A stretch of 64,000 bases of DNA, taken from the NCBI GenBank assembly GCA_963170055.1, contig CAUJGJ010000397.1, forward strand, positions 13,978,428 to 14,042,427, read 5' to 3'. This document shows positions 1 through 11,305 of the stretch, one piece after another. The DNA comes from Halisarca cf. caerulea (lineage: Eukaryota > Porifera > Demospongiae > Chondrillida > Halisarcidae). The translations under genes and the position numbers were made by a program. How positions within the stretch are numbered: position 1 is the first letter of the stretch; every line of letters begins with the position of its first letter. The notes beneath the pieces were generated by a model. That model saw only the letters and a program-made list of their open reading frames with translations, had not been told where the DNA came from and did no database searches.

Positions 1-99
1 AAGAGCACGCAAATGGGGTATAAAATTGTCTTCTACCAGCAAAATTCGTCGTTTACCGTTAGTGACTCATTGCGAAACATTGCAGAACGTGGCAAGTTT

Positions 100-1230
100 C
101 TTTGACCTGGGTAGAATCTATGGGTGTAAATGAAAAGGTCCTTTCTTTTCTCCAATCACTGTATGATGGGACATCATCAAAGTGGTGTAGAGACTGGGGG
201 GTTAAGATAAATGTGAGCAAGTCGGGAATCATGCAAGTGAGGCAGAAGAGGGTGGCCACGATGGATGTGCAGTATGTTGTTGACAATGAGGATATTCCCA
301 TGGTTGAGCAGTATAGTTACTTGGGGAGTGTAGTCAAAAACATTTGGAGTTAAAGAGCATGGTGGAAGAGAGAGCTATGGCGGGCAAGAGGGCCTTGGGT
401 GCTTGGTTTCATCGGTGTAGGACAGAGTTAGGGGATGTAGGAGTGGGGATACTTAGAAAACTTATGACAAGATTGGTGGACTTGACTATGCTTTATGGAT
501 CAGAGATTTGGGGGTGCAACTGGGATCTGGAGTAGAAAGAGCAGGTTCAGATGAGGGCCCAGAGATTCTTCTTTGGTGCCTGAACTTTGCATACAAAAGT
601 TTTACTTTTAGCTGAGATGGGGGACTACCGGCCCAGATTCTTCTTTGGTGTCGGAACTCTACACACAGAAGTTTTACTTTTAGCCGAGATGGGGGACCTA
701 CCGGTCAAGTTGTTGGCAAGGATAAAGTGTGTGTTGTTCAGCACAGAATATGACGGATGGTTGCTACTGCGAATAGCAACGACAGTAGTGAGATTGGGTA
801 GAGGTACTTGGATTGGTAAGATGGGGATGTGTTGAGGGCAGTTTGGGTGGAAGGTAGTTAGTGTGGAGGTGCTTAAGGAGTTGTTGGCTGTGGAAGTGAG
901 AGAGATGCTGGAAGCCATTGCCTGGAGGAAAGTATGGGAGGAATGGGGCCAGGGGATGGAGACAAAGCCTAAATTGGAGATGTTAAAGAAGATTGTGAAG
1001 TTGGGAGAGTGGTCGGAGTGTGCGAGAGTGTGGAGAACAGGAGGATGATGATGAAACTGAGAGGAGGCACAGTAGGTTTTGAAATCAAGATGGAAAGATG
1101 AAAAAGAGAGGAGAGGGTATGCCAATTATGTGATAGTGGTGAAGTGGAAGATATGAGGCATTAGCCGCTGAGGTGTGAGGCATGGGGAGCAAAGTACGTA
1201 CCATTTGAGGATTGGATGAAATGACACACC
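100..1230 (+). pseudogene. LINE reverse transcriptase remnant
   Basis: Decayed 3' half of a non-LTR retrotransposon polymerase spread over three frames (about 102-353, 344-535 and 587-835). Recognisable pieces are DWGVKINVSKS, a YLGS step, MLYGSEIW (the usual end of the RT thumb region in LINEs) and, near 1140-1180, a Met-Arg-His...Leu-Arg-Cys-Glu-Ala-Trp stretch like the C-terminal His/Cys region of jockey/RTE-type LINEs. A 73-bp direct duplication (starting near 563 and 636) and frame breaks show it is dead. The catalytic YXDD is not seen and should lie left of the window. It ends just before a long (TA)n(TG)n microsatellite. Clade assignment is not possible by eye. Confidence 0.6.
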
Positions 1231-1331
1231 ATCAGTACCCAAGATCCTGCAGCATCCCTGCTGTCTGATGCATGCACAAACTACCAGCTACTGGAAATAA
1301 TTTCACATATGTGGCATGCAAGATTTGGTTG

Positions 1332-1507
<176 letters not shown>

Positions 1508-1529
1508 CACTGTTCTTTTTTTTGAAGTA

Positions 1530-2079
1530 CCGTATTCTCTCTAAAAATTCGTCATTCTAATTTTCGTCAGGTCTAAATCTTTGGCATATTTGTATTCTAA
1601 ACCTGTCGACTTTGCAGCCATTCTAATTTCCATCACGTGACTCTAATTTTCGTCAGGTGCCGGAAGTGATCTAATATTTCGTCATCTCCCTGCAGTGCTC
1701 GATGAATTCGCTCGCAACAATCTCCTTCAACGAGTGTATTTTGTTCTTGTAGACACAGAGTCTCACTAAGACGAACAATTGCGATATTTTCTTCGTCTTT
1801 AAAGAAGGAAATGCACACCGCTTGTGCTTATTTCGGCTTTCTTTGTGGATTTTTGTTTGTCCTAGTACAAGAGAGGGTCAAAATGGCGTACCTCCCATCA
1901 CTAAAAGCTGGAATTATAGGATTCGAGAATAGCTTTCTAAAGTTTCGTCATATTCTAATTTTCGTCTAAAAATTCTATATTTTCGTCAGGGCAAACAATT
2001 TAGGGAAATCCTATTCTATTCTAATAGAAAGACGAATTTTTCCTGCATTAGGTGTGACGAATTTTTAGAGAGAGTACGA
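1530..2079. mobile_element. 550-bp MITE with TCTCTCTAAAAATTCGTCA termini
   Basis: The ends are inverted copies: CCGTATTCTCTCTAAAAATT on the left, and the complement of the right end begins TCGTACTCTCTCTAAAAATT, both continuing into CGTCA. The flanking TA on each side (1528-1529 and 2080-2081) fits a TA target-site duplication as in Tc1/mariner. The interior repeats the phrase TCTAATTTTCGTC several times and has no credible ORF. Non-autonomous. Confidence 0.8.
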
Positions 2080-2152
2080 TAAGTGCTACATGGGGCCAGT
2101 GTGTTCCCTAGTGCCCTAGTACCAGTGAGCATGGTGCACTCAAATAATTATT

Positions 2153-2478
2153 CAAGGGCGCCCACAGCTAATACGCAAAGTACGTTATTGCGTACCAATT
2201 TTTGGAAGCGACCTAGTTCAAAAACTTTTAATGTCAATGTTATAAATCTAGATTAAAAGTAATATTATATCCATAAAACACTAATAATTTAAAAATACAT
2301 CTTTAACAGCAAGTGATATATACCTTGCTTTCTTTTAGAATAGTTTTGTTTTGCACAAGGTCGCATTTCTTTACTAGTTCTACACACTTCTGATACAAAG
2401 ATATTATTTGAGTGAAATATGAATGCTAGAGTCTACAGTTTAGTGCGTACCAAGTAAAAAATCCTGCGGCCACCCTTG
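2153..2478. mobile_element. Small MITE-like element with CAAGGG ends
   Basis: Starts CAAGGGCGCCCACAG and ends with the complement of CAAGGGTGGCCGCAG, 326 bp, flanked by a direct TTATT on both sides (2148-2152, 2479-2483). Interior is AT-rich without an ORF. A 5-bp duplication does not decide the superfamily. Confidence 0.55.
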
Positions 2479-2688
2479 TTATTGATTGATTGATATAATT
2501 CAGAACTTCGAACTTCATTAAACACTCTTTGTCAATTTTCTCTTCGGTTGTACCGTAAAATTAAATGCTCATATGATGGAACATCGATTATCAGCACATC
2601 AATTAACTGACATGTCAATAATCCTAACAGGCAAGATGTTCTATAATTTGCTGAGCTAGCCAGAATGACTGCAAAGAGATTAAATCAA

Positions 2689-4562
2689 TTGTGGCAGTCG
2701 AGGTTAGAAACGCGGCGTTATGTTGCATATCAATTTTGCGTATTGGGCGTGTGAAGTTTGCGTTAGTATTCAACTGTGTACGTCGTCCACATTCATCCTA
2801 GACTTACTGCCATATGTTCATACGTGTACTCTGATTCAAGGGCTATTTTTTAGTGCTTGTTTAAAGTCGACAGCTCTTTCCTGGGCGAAGAAACTTCAGT
2901 TTGAAGGCGTCAAGGGTCGATCTGACCGAGTTCCGGTAGTCTTTTCATCTAGCTAACCGTGACTCTCCTGATCGTGTCTCCAACCGAGGCTCTATGGGCC
3001 AGGCCCGTCGACTCCTGGCCCTTCTTGTGCCCTCGTAGCAATCCCTCCGAGATCCCAAGGCTCTCCCTCAGAGCCTAACTTACGTCTTCTCACAGTCCTA
3101 ATGGTCTCTTCTCCAAACACACAGAATCGACCATTCTTCCACGGGAAGGCACACCCCGTTACAGTCTCTTGCCTCAGCTAGACAGTATGCTACTTTCGAC
3201 TACTCAAGCATCGCATGTGGGACATGTCCGCGCTAATTCGGAGGTGTGAAAATTTCGGTCTTTTATACAGCCTTAGTTCTGAACTTGTAGAAGCTTCAGA
3301 ACATCAAACGAAGGCTTAACATGTAGGTGGAGGCATAAGCGTTTCGAGAATTACCATTTTAAAAGATCTGATCTATTCGCGAAGAAGCTCGCATGGTTTT
3401 CCTAACCCCTATTAATAAGCGAAACGCTTTGGGCGTAAGATGGTGGAATGCTTTTAAGACTATTCTTTCACATAAATCGTTATAGCGAAACATTTACTAA
3501 CTTTTCCATGAGGAGGCATTGACAATTCCGCTCCAAAGCCGAGATCTGTAAAAACGACCCTCAAACAGCAAAATTCAAGCTATTGTAACTTGCGACAGGA
3601 GTAAAGGCTCTTTTGCCTCCGCATGGAAAAGTTGTATATTACAAATGGCTCGAAGTTGGCACCTATAAACTGTCTCCAGCTTGTTCCTTCACGTTGCGCT
3701 CAGCCGAAAACCAGAATTCAAAAGGAGATTCAGCTAGGTCACAGGCCAGCATGTGATAGAGTAAACGTCACTAATCGCGGATTTGGTAATCGTATACGCC
3801 CGAATATCAGGCTGAATTACGAAATAAATGCGTGACTAATAACTTAAAGGCACCGAAAAATGACATTTTATCACTATGCAAACTGGGAAGCTTTATCATA
3901 ACAAATCTGGACATGTCTCACATGCGATGTTCAGAAGATGCGCAACGATGCGCGTGAGGCTGTACTGAGATCTTAGAATGTTTGTTGGACGTATTTTGCC
4001 ATTAATATATTAGTGTGGCATTTCTATATGTAGAACATTCTGGACCTGCGTGGTTTGCTTTCTTCTTTAGTAGATCTTTTAATTAAGTTAGTCTGTGGTT
4101 ATAACGTTACGTCTGGTTTTAGCGTTTTCTTATGGAATTTTGTATACATTTTGGCCAATAGTTTAGACTGAGTAGACTACTTCTTCCATTTTTTTCAGTA
4201 GCCTGTGCGCCATTTCTTAGCTATTTTACCTTTGAGATAATTCTTAGTGGCCTTTAATTGTGCTAAGATTTTGAATTATTGAAAAAATTGCTTTTAACTG
4301 CAAAAATCCTAGTTTGCCAAAGTTGGCGAATATCGCGGCAGCCATTTTAACCTTATTAATATTCAAATTATCGAGAAAAAGACGCGGTGGCCTGTGCAAA
4401 ATGGAATTCTCTCGGTTATATCTCTGATCTCTGCCGTAAAGGAAGATACTGCTCTGAAACTTTCAACGAAGCGATTTTAAAAGTTTGTCTTCCCAAAAAT
4501 GACATAAAATGAAAATGTGACCCCCCGACATAATGTTGTGTTTCTAACCTTGACTGCCACAA
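2689..4562. mobile_element. 1.9-kb TIR element hosting a nested MITE
   Basis: Ends are about 34-bp imperfect inverted repeats, TTGTGGCAGTCGAGGTTAGA on the left against TTGTGGCAGTCAAGGTTAGA on the complement of the right. The target-site duplication is unclear because the junctions read AATT. The interior holds the nested element at 3212-3926. The stretch 2950-3190 is less AT-rich and looks like old coding sequence, but nothing was recognised. Without the insertion the element would be about 1.15 kb and non-autonomous. Confidence 0.6.
3212..3926. mobile_element. CATGTGGGACATGTCC-family MITE, full length
   Basis: A 715-bp member of the commonest repeat family in the window. The left end reads CGCATGTGGGACATGTCC and the right end GGACATGTCTCACATGCG. 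The terminal decamer GGACATGTCC is itself palindromic. A central inverted repeat (around 3500-3515 and 3617-3632, sharing AACTTTTCCATG) divides the element in two. Flanks read AT on both sides, unlike the TA of the empty-site-verified copy at 12281. No transposase. Confidence 0.8.
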
Positions 4563-5350
4563 TTACAGGCCGGTAGCCAGGGGGGGGGGTGCATTGGGTG
4601 CATTCACACACCCCCCCCCCCCACCCTTTGCTGGAATGGTACCTTTAAATTATTCTTGTACTGAACCTACTGTTATATTTTTGGCTAATAACAATCAGGT
4701 ACAGTAGTTCCTAGAAATTCAGCTTACTTCTTTAGAAATTTTGAACTGAGTGATATACAGACGAGTATCAATTCATTTGCTTTCTAAAGCATTCAAACTG
4801 ATAGCAGAATTGCACAAAGATTGAGAAGATTCAAAACAAGAGCACGACGCTCGAATTCTGTCCTCCATGTTTTGTTACACAATAGACCCTTTATCCATCT
4901 TACGTTGAAAAGCAACCCCCCCCCCCCCCCCCAAACAAAATACTGCCTATGGGCCTGAATTAATATGAATATTTAAGGGTGGTGACTTCTAGCTCAAGAG
5001 GGTTCCACTGTAATTACAATTCCATAATCCATTAGATGAAGTTCAAACAATATGCAAGTAAATCAGAAATAAGTAAAATGTTATCAACTGGCACACCTTG
5101 CAAGGTTCTCCTCATGACATCTCTCCTCGCATTGAATGAGAGTAGCCATTTTGTTACGGTAAGTTTCCTGAGTCAGGGTTTCCTTGAGCAATTTTAAATC
5201 TTCAACAAGTTCATGTCTTGTAAACTATGAATAAAGTTCATTAGCAAATTATTAACAAAATTGTGCATTCAGTCTAATATAATACAGAAACGTACAGTGT
5301 ACTATAAGTCCATATAATATTATATATATATATTTATATATATATGTAAT
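4563..5350. other. Non-coding stretch with G and C homopolymers
   Basis: No gene seen. Contains a run of ten G (about 4579-4589), a run of about thirteen C (4610-4622) and another of about fourteen C (4917-4932), the last two in similar surroundings. Otherwise AT-rich with no recognisable element. Confidence 0.6.
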
Positions 5351-5526
5351 GTATAAATCATGGCTGCCAGGTATATTGCACATATATACGACCTATGTCA
5401 AGGTCAGAGAAAGTTTGTGGATAGATATGCCCCAAGCCAAAGGCAAGGGGTATATCTATCCACTTTTGATGACCAAGACTGAAGGTTGTATATATGCAAA
5501 ATACACCTGGCAGCCATGATTCATAC
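5351..5526. mobile_element. 176-bp foldback (hairpin) MITE
   Basis: The two halves are near-complete inverted copies: GTATAAATCATGGCTGCCAG opens it and the complement of the end reads GTATGAATCATGGCTGCCAG. Near the middle, GTGGATAGATATGCCCC pairs with GGGGTATATCTATCCAC. It sits in AT-rich sequence, so the target duplication cannot be read. Confidence 0.8.
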
Positions 5527-5800
5527 AATATATACACTGATTGAGAAGAACACGGTCTGGTGATCCTTCACAATCAAATCACTATCCGAATAATGTCTTT
5601 CATGGCCAAATTCCAAGTTATCGTTTCATTTACAGTTGAAACAAGACAGGGGATGTCGCTTTTACACACCTAAAGCTTTTTTGAAGCTTTAACAACCAAA
5701 ATCATAAGTGAAGAGGGAGTACATGCATTTGTGACCCCACAAACTGGTGGTTATACCTGATATATGACCTGTGCCAAATACAGCAATTGCGTAATCGTCA

Positions 5801-5844
<44 letters not shown>

Positions 5845-5861
5845 ACATAAATATATATATA

Positions 5862-6120
5862 TCAGGTATCAGGTAATCTTATTTAATCTGGGGATCCTCT
5901 AGCCAGAGGCTACTATAAGTGGCACCCAGAAAAGAAAAAAAAAGGAAAAAAAGGACAAGGCAAAACACAAAAGAAACATGGAGGAAGTATAAAGATTCCC
6001 CAAAAATTATATAGAGATGCAGCAAAAAATAGAATAGAATAAGAGATCAGAATTTCAAAACAATAATAATATTCAATCAGTTTTGGGGGATATAATAGCC
6101 ATTGTCAATAAAATAAGGTG
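5862..6120 (-). mobile_element. LINE 3' end (CR1/L2-like tail)
   Basis: On the minus strand the sequence runs from pyrimidine-rich DNA through GGGTGCC and a GC-rich stem-loop (AGCCTCTGGCTAGAGG) to TTAAATAAGATTACCTGATACCTGATA, ending in short tandem repeats. The same order (GGGTGCC, AGCC...GGCT hairpin, CCCCAGGTTAAATAAG, terminal short repeats) is found at the 3' end of the LINE at 23878-28556, so this is a 5'-truncated relative. A (TA)n tract (about 5806-5840) abuts the end. Confidence 0.65.
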
Positions 6121-6149
6121 ATTGGTGTGTGAAAAGACATGTGATAAGC

Positions 6150-6275
6150 TAGTTACTACACACCCATCTCTCAGGAGTATCGCATTTACTGCACTCGTCC
6201 TCGGGCATTTTGCGCTTTGCACCCTCAGGTCTCAAGAAGTAAATGCAATACTCCCTCGCGGGCATGTAGTAACTA
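6150..6275. mobile_element. Short foldback element
   Basis: TAGTTACTACA at the left pairs with TGTAGTAACTA at the right, and AGGAGTATCGCATTTAC pairs with GTAAATGCAATACTCCC nearer the centre. About 126 bp, no ORF. A 131-codon open frame that runs through it into the next element (6122-6517) is not a gene. Confidence 0.6.
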
Positions 6276-6546
6276 ATACAAATGCACAGTTTCCAATCCC
6301 TACCTTTTCTATTATCTATGATATAAGTGTGAATACAATTAAAGGGCCACTGACACCTACACAGTTTTTGATATATGAAAGAGTATCAAAAATGATGGCA
6401 TCTGATACCCATCTTAGTGCACCCCCGCATCTGGTATGGGAGTTACAGCAGTTTAAAGGTGACAAAAATCCAATTAATGCGTGGGCGAGTTCCGGTGTTC
6501 CGCTGTGCGGAGCTTAAGTGTGGTGTGACGGCACAGTGGGAACCGG

Positions 6547-7098
6547 TTGAGCAACGTAAGTATGTATGATAGTGAACACGAAGGAGAAATCGACCTGTCC
6601 TGCTCGTCTTCATCGTACAATGTGCACGGAATTCGGTCTAGTGACGAAGAAGAAGTTACTGATGGATCTTCCGAAGGGAGTGTTGAACAGCCAGGCGTAA
6701 TGCCGTATCAATACGAATCGTATAGCACCGATGGTGAAGGCGATCGCAGTGATGAGAATGACGATTCGAGCGAAGCTTCTGAAGACGACGAACGAGCGTA
6801 TCGTCTTAATAACAATTATGTTAGTTCCCAATGAATTGTGTGTACATTTATCTCGTATAGAGTACACTATGTTTCTTTCCTTTACTCGTACGAATAGGTG
6901 TTGATGTGGTAACTGTGTACCAATGCCTATACAGCGAGAGAATGCGTTTGCTGTGGAGAAATTCAGGAGATCGATAATAAAATAAATGAACTATGTACTG
7001 AGACACCTCCTGATTGCATTACAGACCATCAAGGCTTTTCTGATGTCTGTTTGGATCTGTGGGTACTGGAAACAGCAGCACACCAAATATGCCATGCA
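6547..7098 (+). pseudogene. P2X7 C-terminal-like domain protein, decayed
   Basis: First exon-like ORF at 6547-6834: an acidic Ser/Asp/Glu-rich 95-residue segment with a PYQYE motif, as in the PYQFEP-type leader of P2RX7_C proteins. A second segment (about 6919-7098) reads through RECVCCGE, then CITDHQGF and VCLDLWVL, matching the cysteine-rich signature of the P2X purinoceptor 7 intracellular domain as found in many transposon-encoded proteins. A stop precedes the first Cys pair and the ending is truncated. Splice borders are uncertain. Role inside the transposon unknown. Confidence 0.6.
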
Positions 7099-7810
7099 TA
7101 AGGCCATGGTGTTATATCCCAAGCCGGACCAACTCACAAGTATGACAAATTCTTAGCTTCATGCTGATTTTCTACTAAAACTTGAATTTTTATCTTGACC
7201 GGCAGTATCGTTACATTGCATATCGACAGCTTGCAATGTGGTGTTGGAGGTACCTGGCATGCACATGCGAGTGGTGCTACCCTGTTGTGCAGTGACAAAG
7301 ATACGTGCAAAGTTTCCATCCGCACAATACGCAGGTTTTAAATATCCTCAGTTATCAAGTTGACAATTTTGATCTTTATAGTTGGTGTAGGTACATTGAT
7401 CTGTATGTAATTATGTTATTTTAACTTTCACCGTGAAAATATATTCTTGACTGTAACGAGAACGATGCTTTGCAAGGGCATCCGACTTGTTCGGCCTCCC
7501 ATATGCACTGCTGAGAGAGGGAAGCAAGCTGTCAGGTGTTTGGAGACTGGCATAGCTTGAAGTCTGTTGGCCAGCATGATGGATAGCTGTGACTTGCTCC
7601 ATAAGTATATTGGCATATTCTACCAGAAGAGTGCACATCATGAGTAAATTGTTACTCTGCATAGCAAAAACTTCTCATACCATAAGTTGGTGGCTCTTTT
7701 ATTTTTTGTATAATATAATCTCCCTTCCTGTATTTTGGATAGCTAATCTTGAAGGGTCCTTCACCATTACAGAGTATAGCCTGTGCCCTGTTGCTATTAA
7801 CATAATACCA

Positions 7811-8259
7811 TTAACATAATTGCTTTGTAATTGCTATCTGTGCTATAGAAGTTACCTGTGATCTCTGCCTCTTGCGAAATGTGTGCCTTGATGTTGTACT
7901 TGTGCTGTCATCTGAACTTTTGCTTGCAGAGTGGATTGAGCCCTCACACCATGTCATCATGCCGCTATCCACCTGCCTAGCTGTTGGGAACAAAGTTGGG
8001 ACTGCATCTGGTTTCAAAGTCCGCCTTTTATCAGATACTCCCATCTGTTGACGCAGCACAGTTTCTGAGTCATTGCATTCACTTTTAAAGTGCAGGCTAC
8101 ATAGTGCTGAGTTGATGTTGGCGAGGTCTAGTCTGCACGGCGTACTTTGATAGCTCTTGACCATTTGTTACTTAGAGGAGTATCTTTAGGGAATTTATGC
8201 AGAGTCACTCCATCAGAAGATCTTCTGTTACACCCTCCAGCTACACAGCGTTGTGGCAT
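7811..8259 (-). pseudogene. THAP-domain transposase fragment
   Basis: Reading on the minus strand from 8259, the protein begins MPQRCVAGGCNRRSS, then HKFPKDTPLSNKW, the first half of a THAP C2CH zinc finger. A frame change near 8130 leads to CSLHF and then RRTLKPDAVPTLFP, the second Cys-x2-His pair and the conserved AVPTLF that closes a THAP domain. After that the chain is Ser/Thr-rich and stops. THAP domains bind transposon ends in Kolobok and P-type elements. No catalytic domain follows, and the frameshift and truncation make it non-functional. Confidence 0.75.
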
Positions 8260-8516
8260 GGTCCCTTGCAAGTAGTTTGCAGCAATTGCGTTCAATCTCT
8301 TATTAGAGAGTAGTACATAAACTGTATAGCGCTATATAAACCGGTTCCCACTGTGACGTCACGAACAAAATGGCGGATTTATCGAGGCGATCGTACCGGA
8401 AGTAGTAGATTTTCTGGTTAACGAAAGCTCGCAAACGAATTTCACTATCATTTTCTTCGGTTTTAGAGAATAATCTGTCGATTTAGACGTTGTTGTCGGA
8501 ACGTGTCAGTGGCCCT

Positions 8517-9328
8517 TTAAGCATAGAGTGTATGCATGGATATAAGAGTATGTACATTGTGTGTGCATCTATACATGTTTTAGTTTATAAAGCTTACATG
8601 ATGATGCCTTTGAAAGCGTTCAAATGATATATTAGCCTCAACATCACAAAGCTGTTGAAAAAATGGACCCTATATAGAAATATGTATACGGAGCCATTAT
8701 GATAATATTATATCAATTAATAGGTGCAATGTGCAGCAATAAAATACACATACATAATCCACAGGCCAGTCTTGTGCATGGACATTCTGAGGTTTATAGA
8801 CCAAGGAACAGAGGCTTTCAAGGAAGTACGTAGTAGTACATAATATTATATCGATACAGAACTTTTAAAATAAAAGCCTGGGGCATTTGTGTGTAGATGG
8901 TGTGACAACAGTCATGCATACCAACAACTAAGACAAGTACAAAGGAATAATGCACCATTAGGCATCCTGTATGTTTATCTATTAGATAAACATACATATA
9001 TATACATACACACACTCATATACACATACACATACATACATATATATTCGATATTTTAGTAAAATAAATGTAAGCTGCATGGTGTGGGCATCAAACTTTT
9101 CACAGCTGCAAAATAGTGCAGGGACAAATACTTAGTATGTCATTAAGTATAATATTTGTCAAAGTATGATATACTAAGTATAATTGTTAATTTATGTGAA
9201 GGAAAAAGGGATATTCTTAATTTTGTGGATACCTAACTGTGCACATATCTATACCCACATTCACCTCATTGGTGTAATTACATAAAACCTTTCTGCACTA
9301 GTAAACCATTTAAAAATGGTAACTGCAT
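8517..9328. other. Duplicated non-coding stretch
   Basis: Matches 41692-42485 of copy B. AT-rich, with a short ATAC/ACAC-type repeat near 8985-9045. Nothing recognised as coding. Confidence 0.5.
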
Positions 9329-9564
9329 GGATGTAGGATTGACACAGGACTATGCAAAATTAAGCGTTTTACCAAAATGGATCCTCCAAAAACATTTGGA
9401 ACTAGGGTAAGCTGTGAAACAGGCACAGGGCTAGGTGGATAAAGGGTCAAGACAGGCAGGGCTAGATGAGCATAGGGCTATGTATACATGTGGCTAGACA
9501 GGTATAGGGCTAGACTGAGTTTAGTTGGACTGAGTGCACACTGCGCAAATTCCTAGTACATCCC
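9329..9564. repeat. GGATGTAGGA-ended repeat, copy 1
   Basis: Starts GGATGTAGGATTGACACAGG and ends TTCCTAGTACATCCC, a short inverted terminus. The interior repeats phrases like GGGCTAGA at irregular 15-40-bp spacing. Copies occur at about 42485-42724 and, split by an insertion, at 37276-37426 plus 39411-39480. Confidence 0.55.
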
Positions 9565-9578
9565 ACAGCATATACATA

Positions 9579-10442
9579 CACATGTGGGACATGTCCATGC
9601 TAATTTGGAGTGTTAAAATTTCAGTCTTTTTTACAGCTTCTTATCTCAACTTGTACAAGCTTCAGAGTATCGAAGAAGAGTGTTGGTAGTTAGGAGATGT
9701 GTAAACTTCTTGTTCAATGTAGTTTTAAACATGTTATGTCTATGTTGAAGCTGCAACAAAGGTTTTCTCTACCACTACGCATGAAGGAAATTCTGTGGGT
9801 GCTGGGTTTGGTTCTTTGCATCTAGCTCGACTCGATTGACTTGAACTTGCTTGAGGTGCTGGAATTTGCAGTCTGGCTGGAGGTGCTTATTTAGCTTGCC
9901 TCAGATTGTGGAGTAGATGGTAACTCCATGTTATCTACAACTGTAGGTGATGGTGAAGGCTCTGAGGGTGTAACTGAGGGCAAAGGGTTTGATACAGATG
10001 ACATGTACATTGGATAATGCATGTGGGACATGTCCACGCTAATTAATAGGTGTGAAATTTGTGTCAATTATTTGAAGGTTTGTTCTCAGCCTGATGGCTC
10101 TGAGTAGGATCACTAAACACTTTTCTAAGAGAACAATGCTCAAACTTTTCAATGATAACTGTTTCGAAGGCTCTCTGTCCTTATTCGGTGAAAAGATCAG
10201 AAGAAAACTAAAATTCTGAAGAACATCGAGTAGGGTCACACACGAGCATGTGACAAACCACCAGTGATGACAGTAAATGTCACTATTTTAAAACACAGAT
10301 TTGGCTTTTGTTTACGCCCAAATATCAGCCTGAAGCACAAGATAACGGTGTGACTCATATTTCATAGGTGTCTAAAAATAACATTTTATCACTATGCAAA
10401 CTGAGGAGCGCTATCACAACAAATCTGGACATGTCCCACATG
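9579..10442. mobile_element. Two CATGTGGG-family MITEs (one left half, one complete)
   Basis: A left half starts at 9579 (CACATGTGGGACATGTCC) and loses similarity near 9815, about 235 bp in. After about 200 bp of unrelated sequence a second member runs from 10020 (CATGTGGGACATGTCC) to 10442 (GGACATGTCCCACATG). Both are also in copy B (42736 and 43177-43620), so they predate the duplication. Confidence 0.75.
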
Positions 10443-11305
10443 TGACAGATGAATGTGTCTTTATGTCACCCATGAGCCATATCATCACTGGCCAAAATCT
10501 CCAGGTTGACCCCGAAACTGCTGGTGATCCACTTCCACATCTAACCTCATACTTTCCCTTATTGGTTATAAATGTGTCCCTTAGGCTAGTCCATGCCCAC
10601 CCTCCCAGTTGATGCTATGTTCTGTGGTATGAACATGCACAGCAATACCATTTCTGGAATCCCCTCTGCATACTGCCTGCCGATGTTCACTTAGCCATAC
10701 CTTCATTGTCCTCTTAGTTTCTCCAACATACACCTTATCACAGTCCTTGCAAGGTATCTCGTACACTATTCCTGTCTGTTTCTTCTGTGGGGTCTACTTC
10801 TTCACTTCAGTAAGGAATTGTCTTAGTGTTCTGCCTGGCTTAAATACTGCTCTTACACCCAGGGGGCACAGAGCTTCTCAATTCTCTCACTGGGACCCTT
10901 AACATAAGGAGTGCACATTACCTTGAGGATTTCTTTTTCTGGTGTTGATGGAGTGGAGGGCTATACAAGTGGACGAGATGTCATAGTCTTCTTCACCAAT
11001 GACTCCGGAAATCCATTGGCTGCGAAGTTAGGTGATGCATCTCTTCTTCCCTCTTTGAGGAGTGGCAGACATGGATGGCTCTATCCTGCATGCATCTCAT
11101 GACTCCTGTCACTGCTATTGGGTTGTGATGGGAGTGGAAAGGAATATACCTTTCTGTGTGGGTTGGCTACCTGTATACAGAGGTCACTGATCTTCTTCTA
11201 CCTTCATGACCAATACACTAAGAAAGGGTAGTTGCTCATCTTGTTCTTGTTCGGCTGAAAACTTGATGCTGGGGTGCTGCTGGTTAAGATGACTATGAAA
11301 CACAC

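Larger units (their letters stand above)
6343..8516. mobile_element. Kolobok-like element (TTAA target)
   Basis: Ends AGGGCCACTGACAC and its exact complement GTGTCAGTGGCCCT, flanked by TTAA on both sides (6339-6342 and 8517-8520). It contains a P2X7-type cysteine domain on the plus strand and a THAP zinc finger on the minus strand. TTAA targets with a THAP-bearing transposase are the hallmarks of Kolobok; piggyBac also uses TTAA but has no THAP. The catalytic DDE part of a transposase was not found, so the copy is internally deleted. Only its right 490 bp occur in copy B, so a duplication breakpoint lies inside this element. Confidence 0.75.

Noticed and set aside
6122..6517. 131-codon plus-strand frame
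   Set aside because: It runs through a foldback element and across the left end of the Kolobok element, so it joins unrelated DNA.
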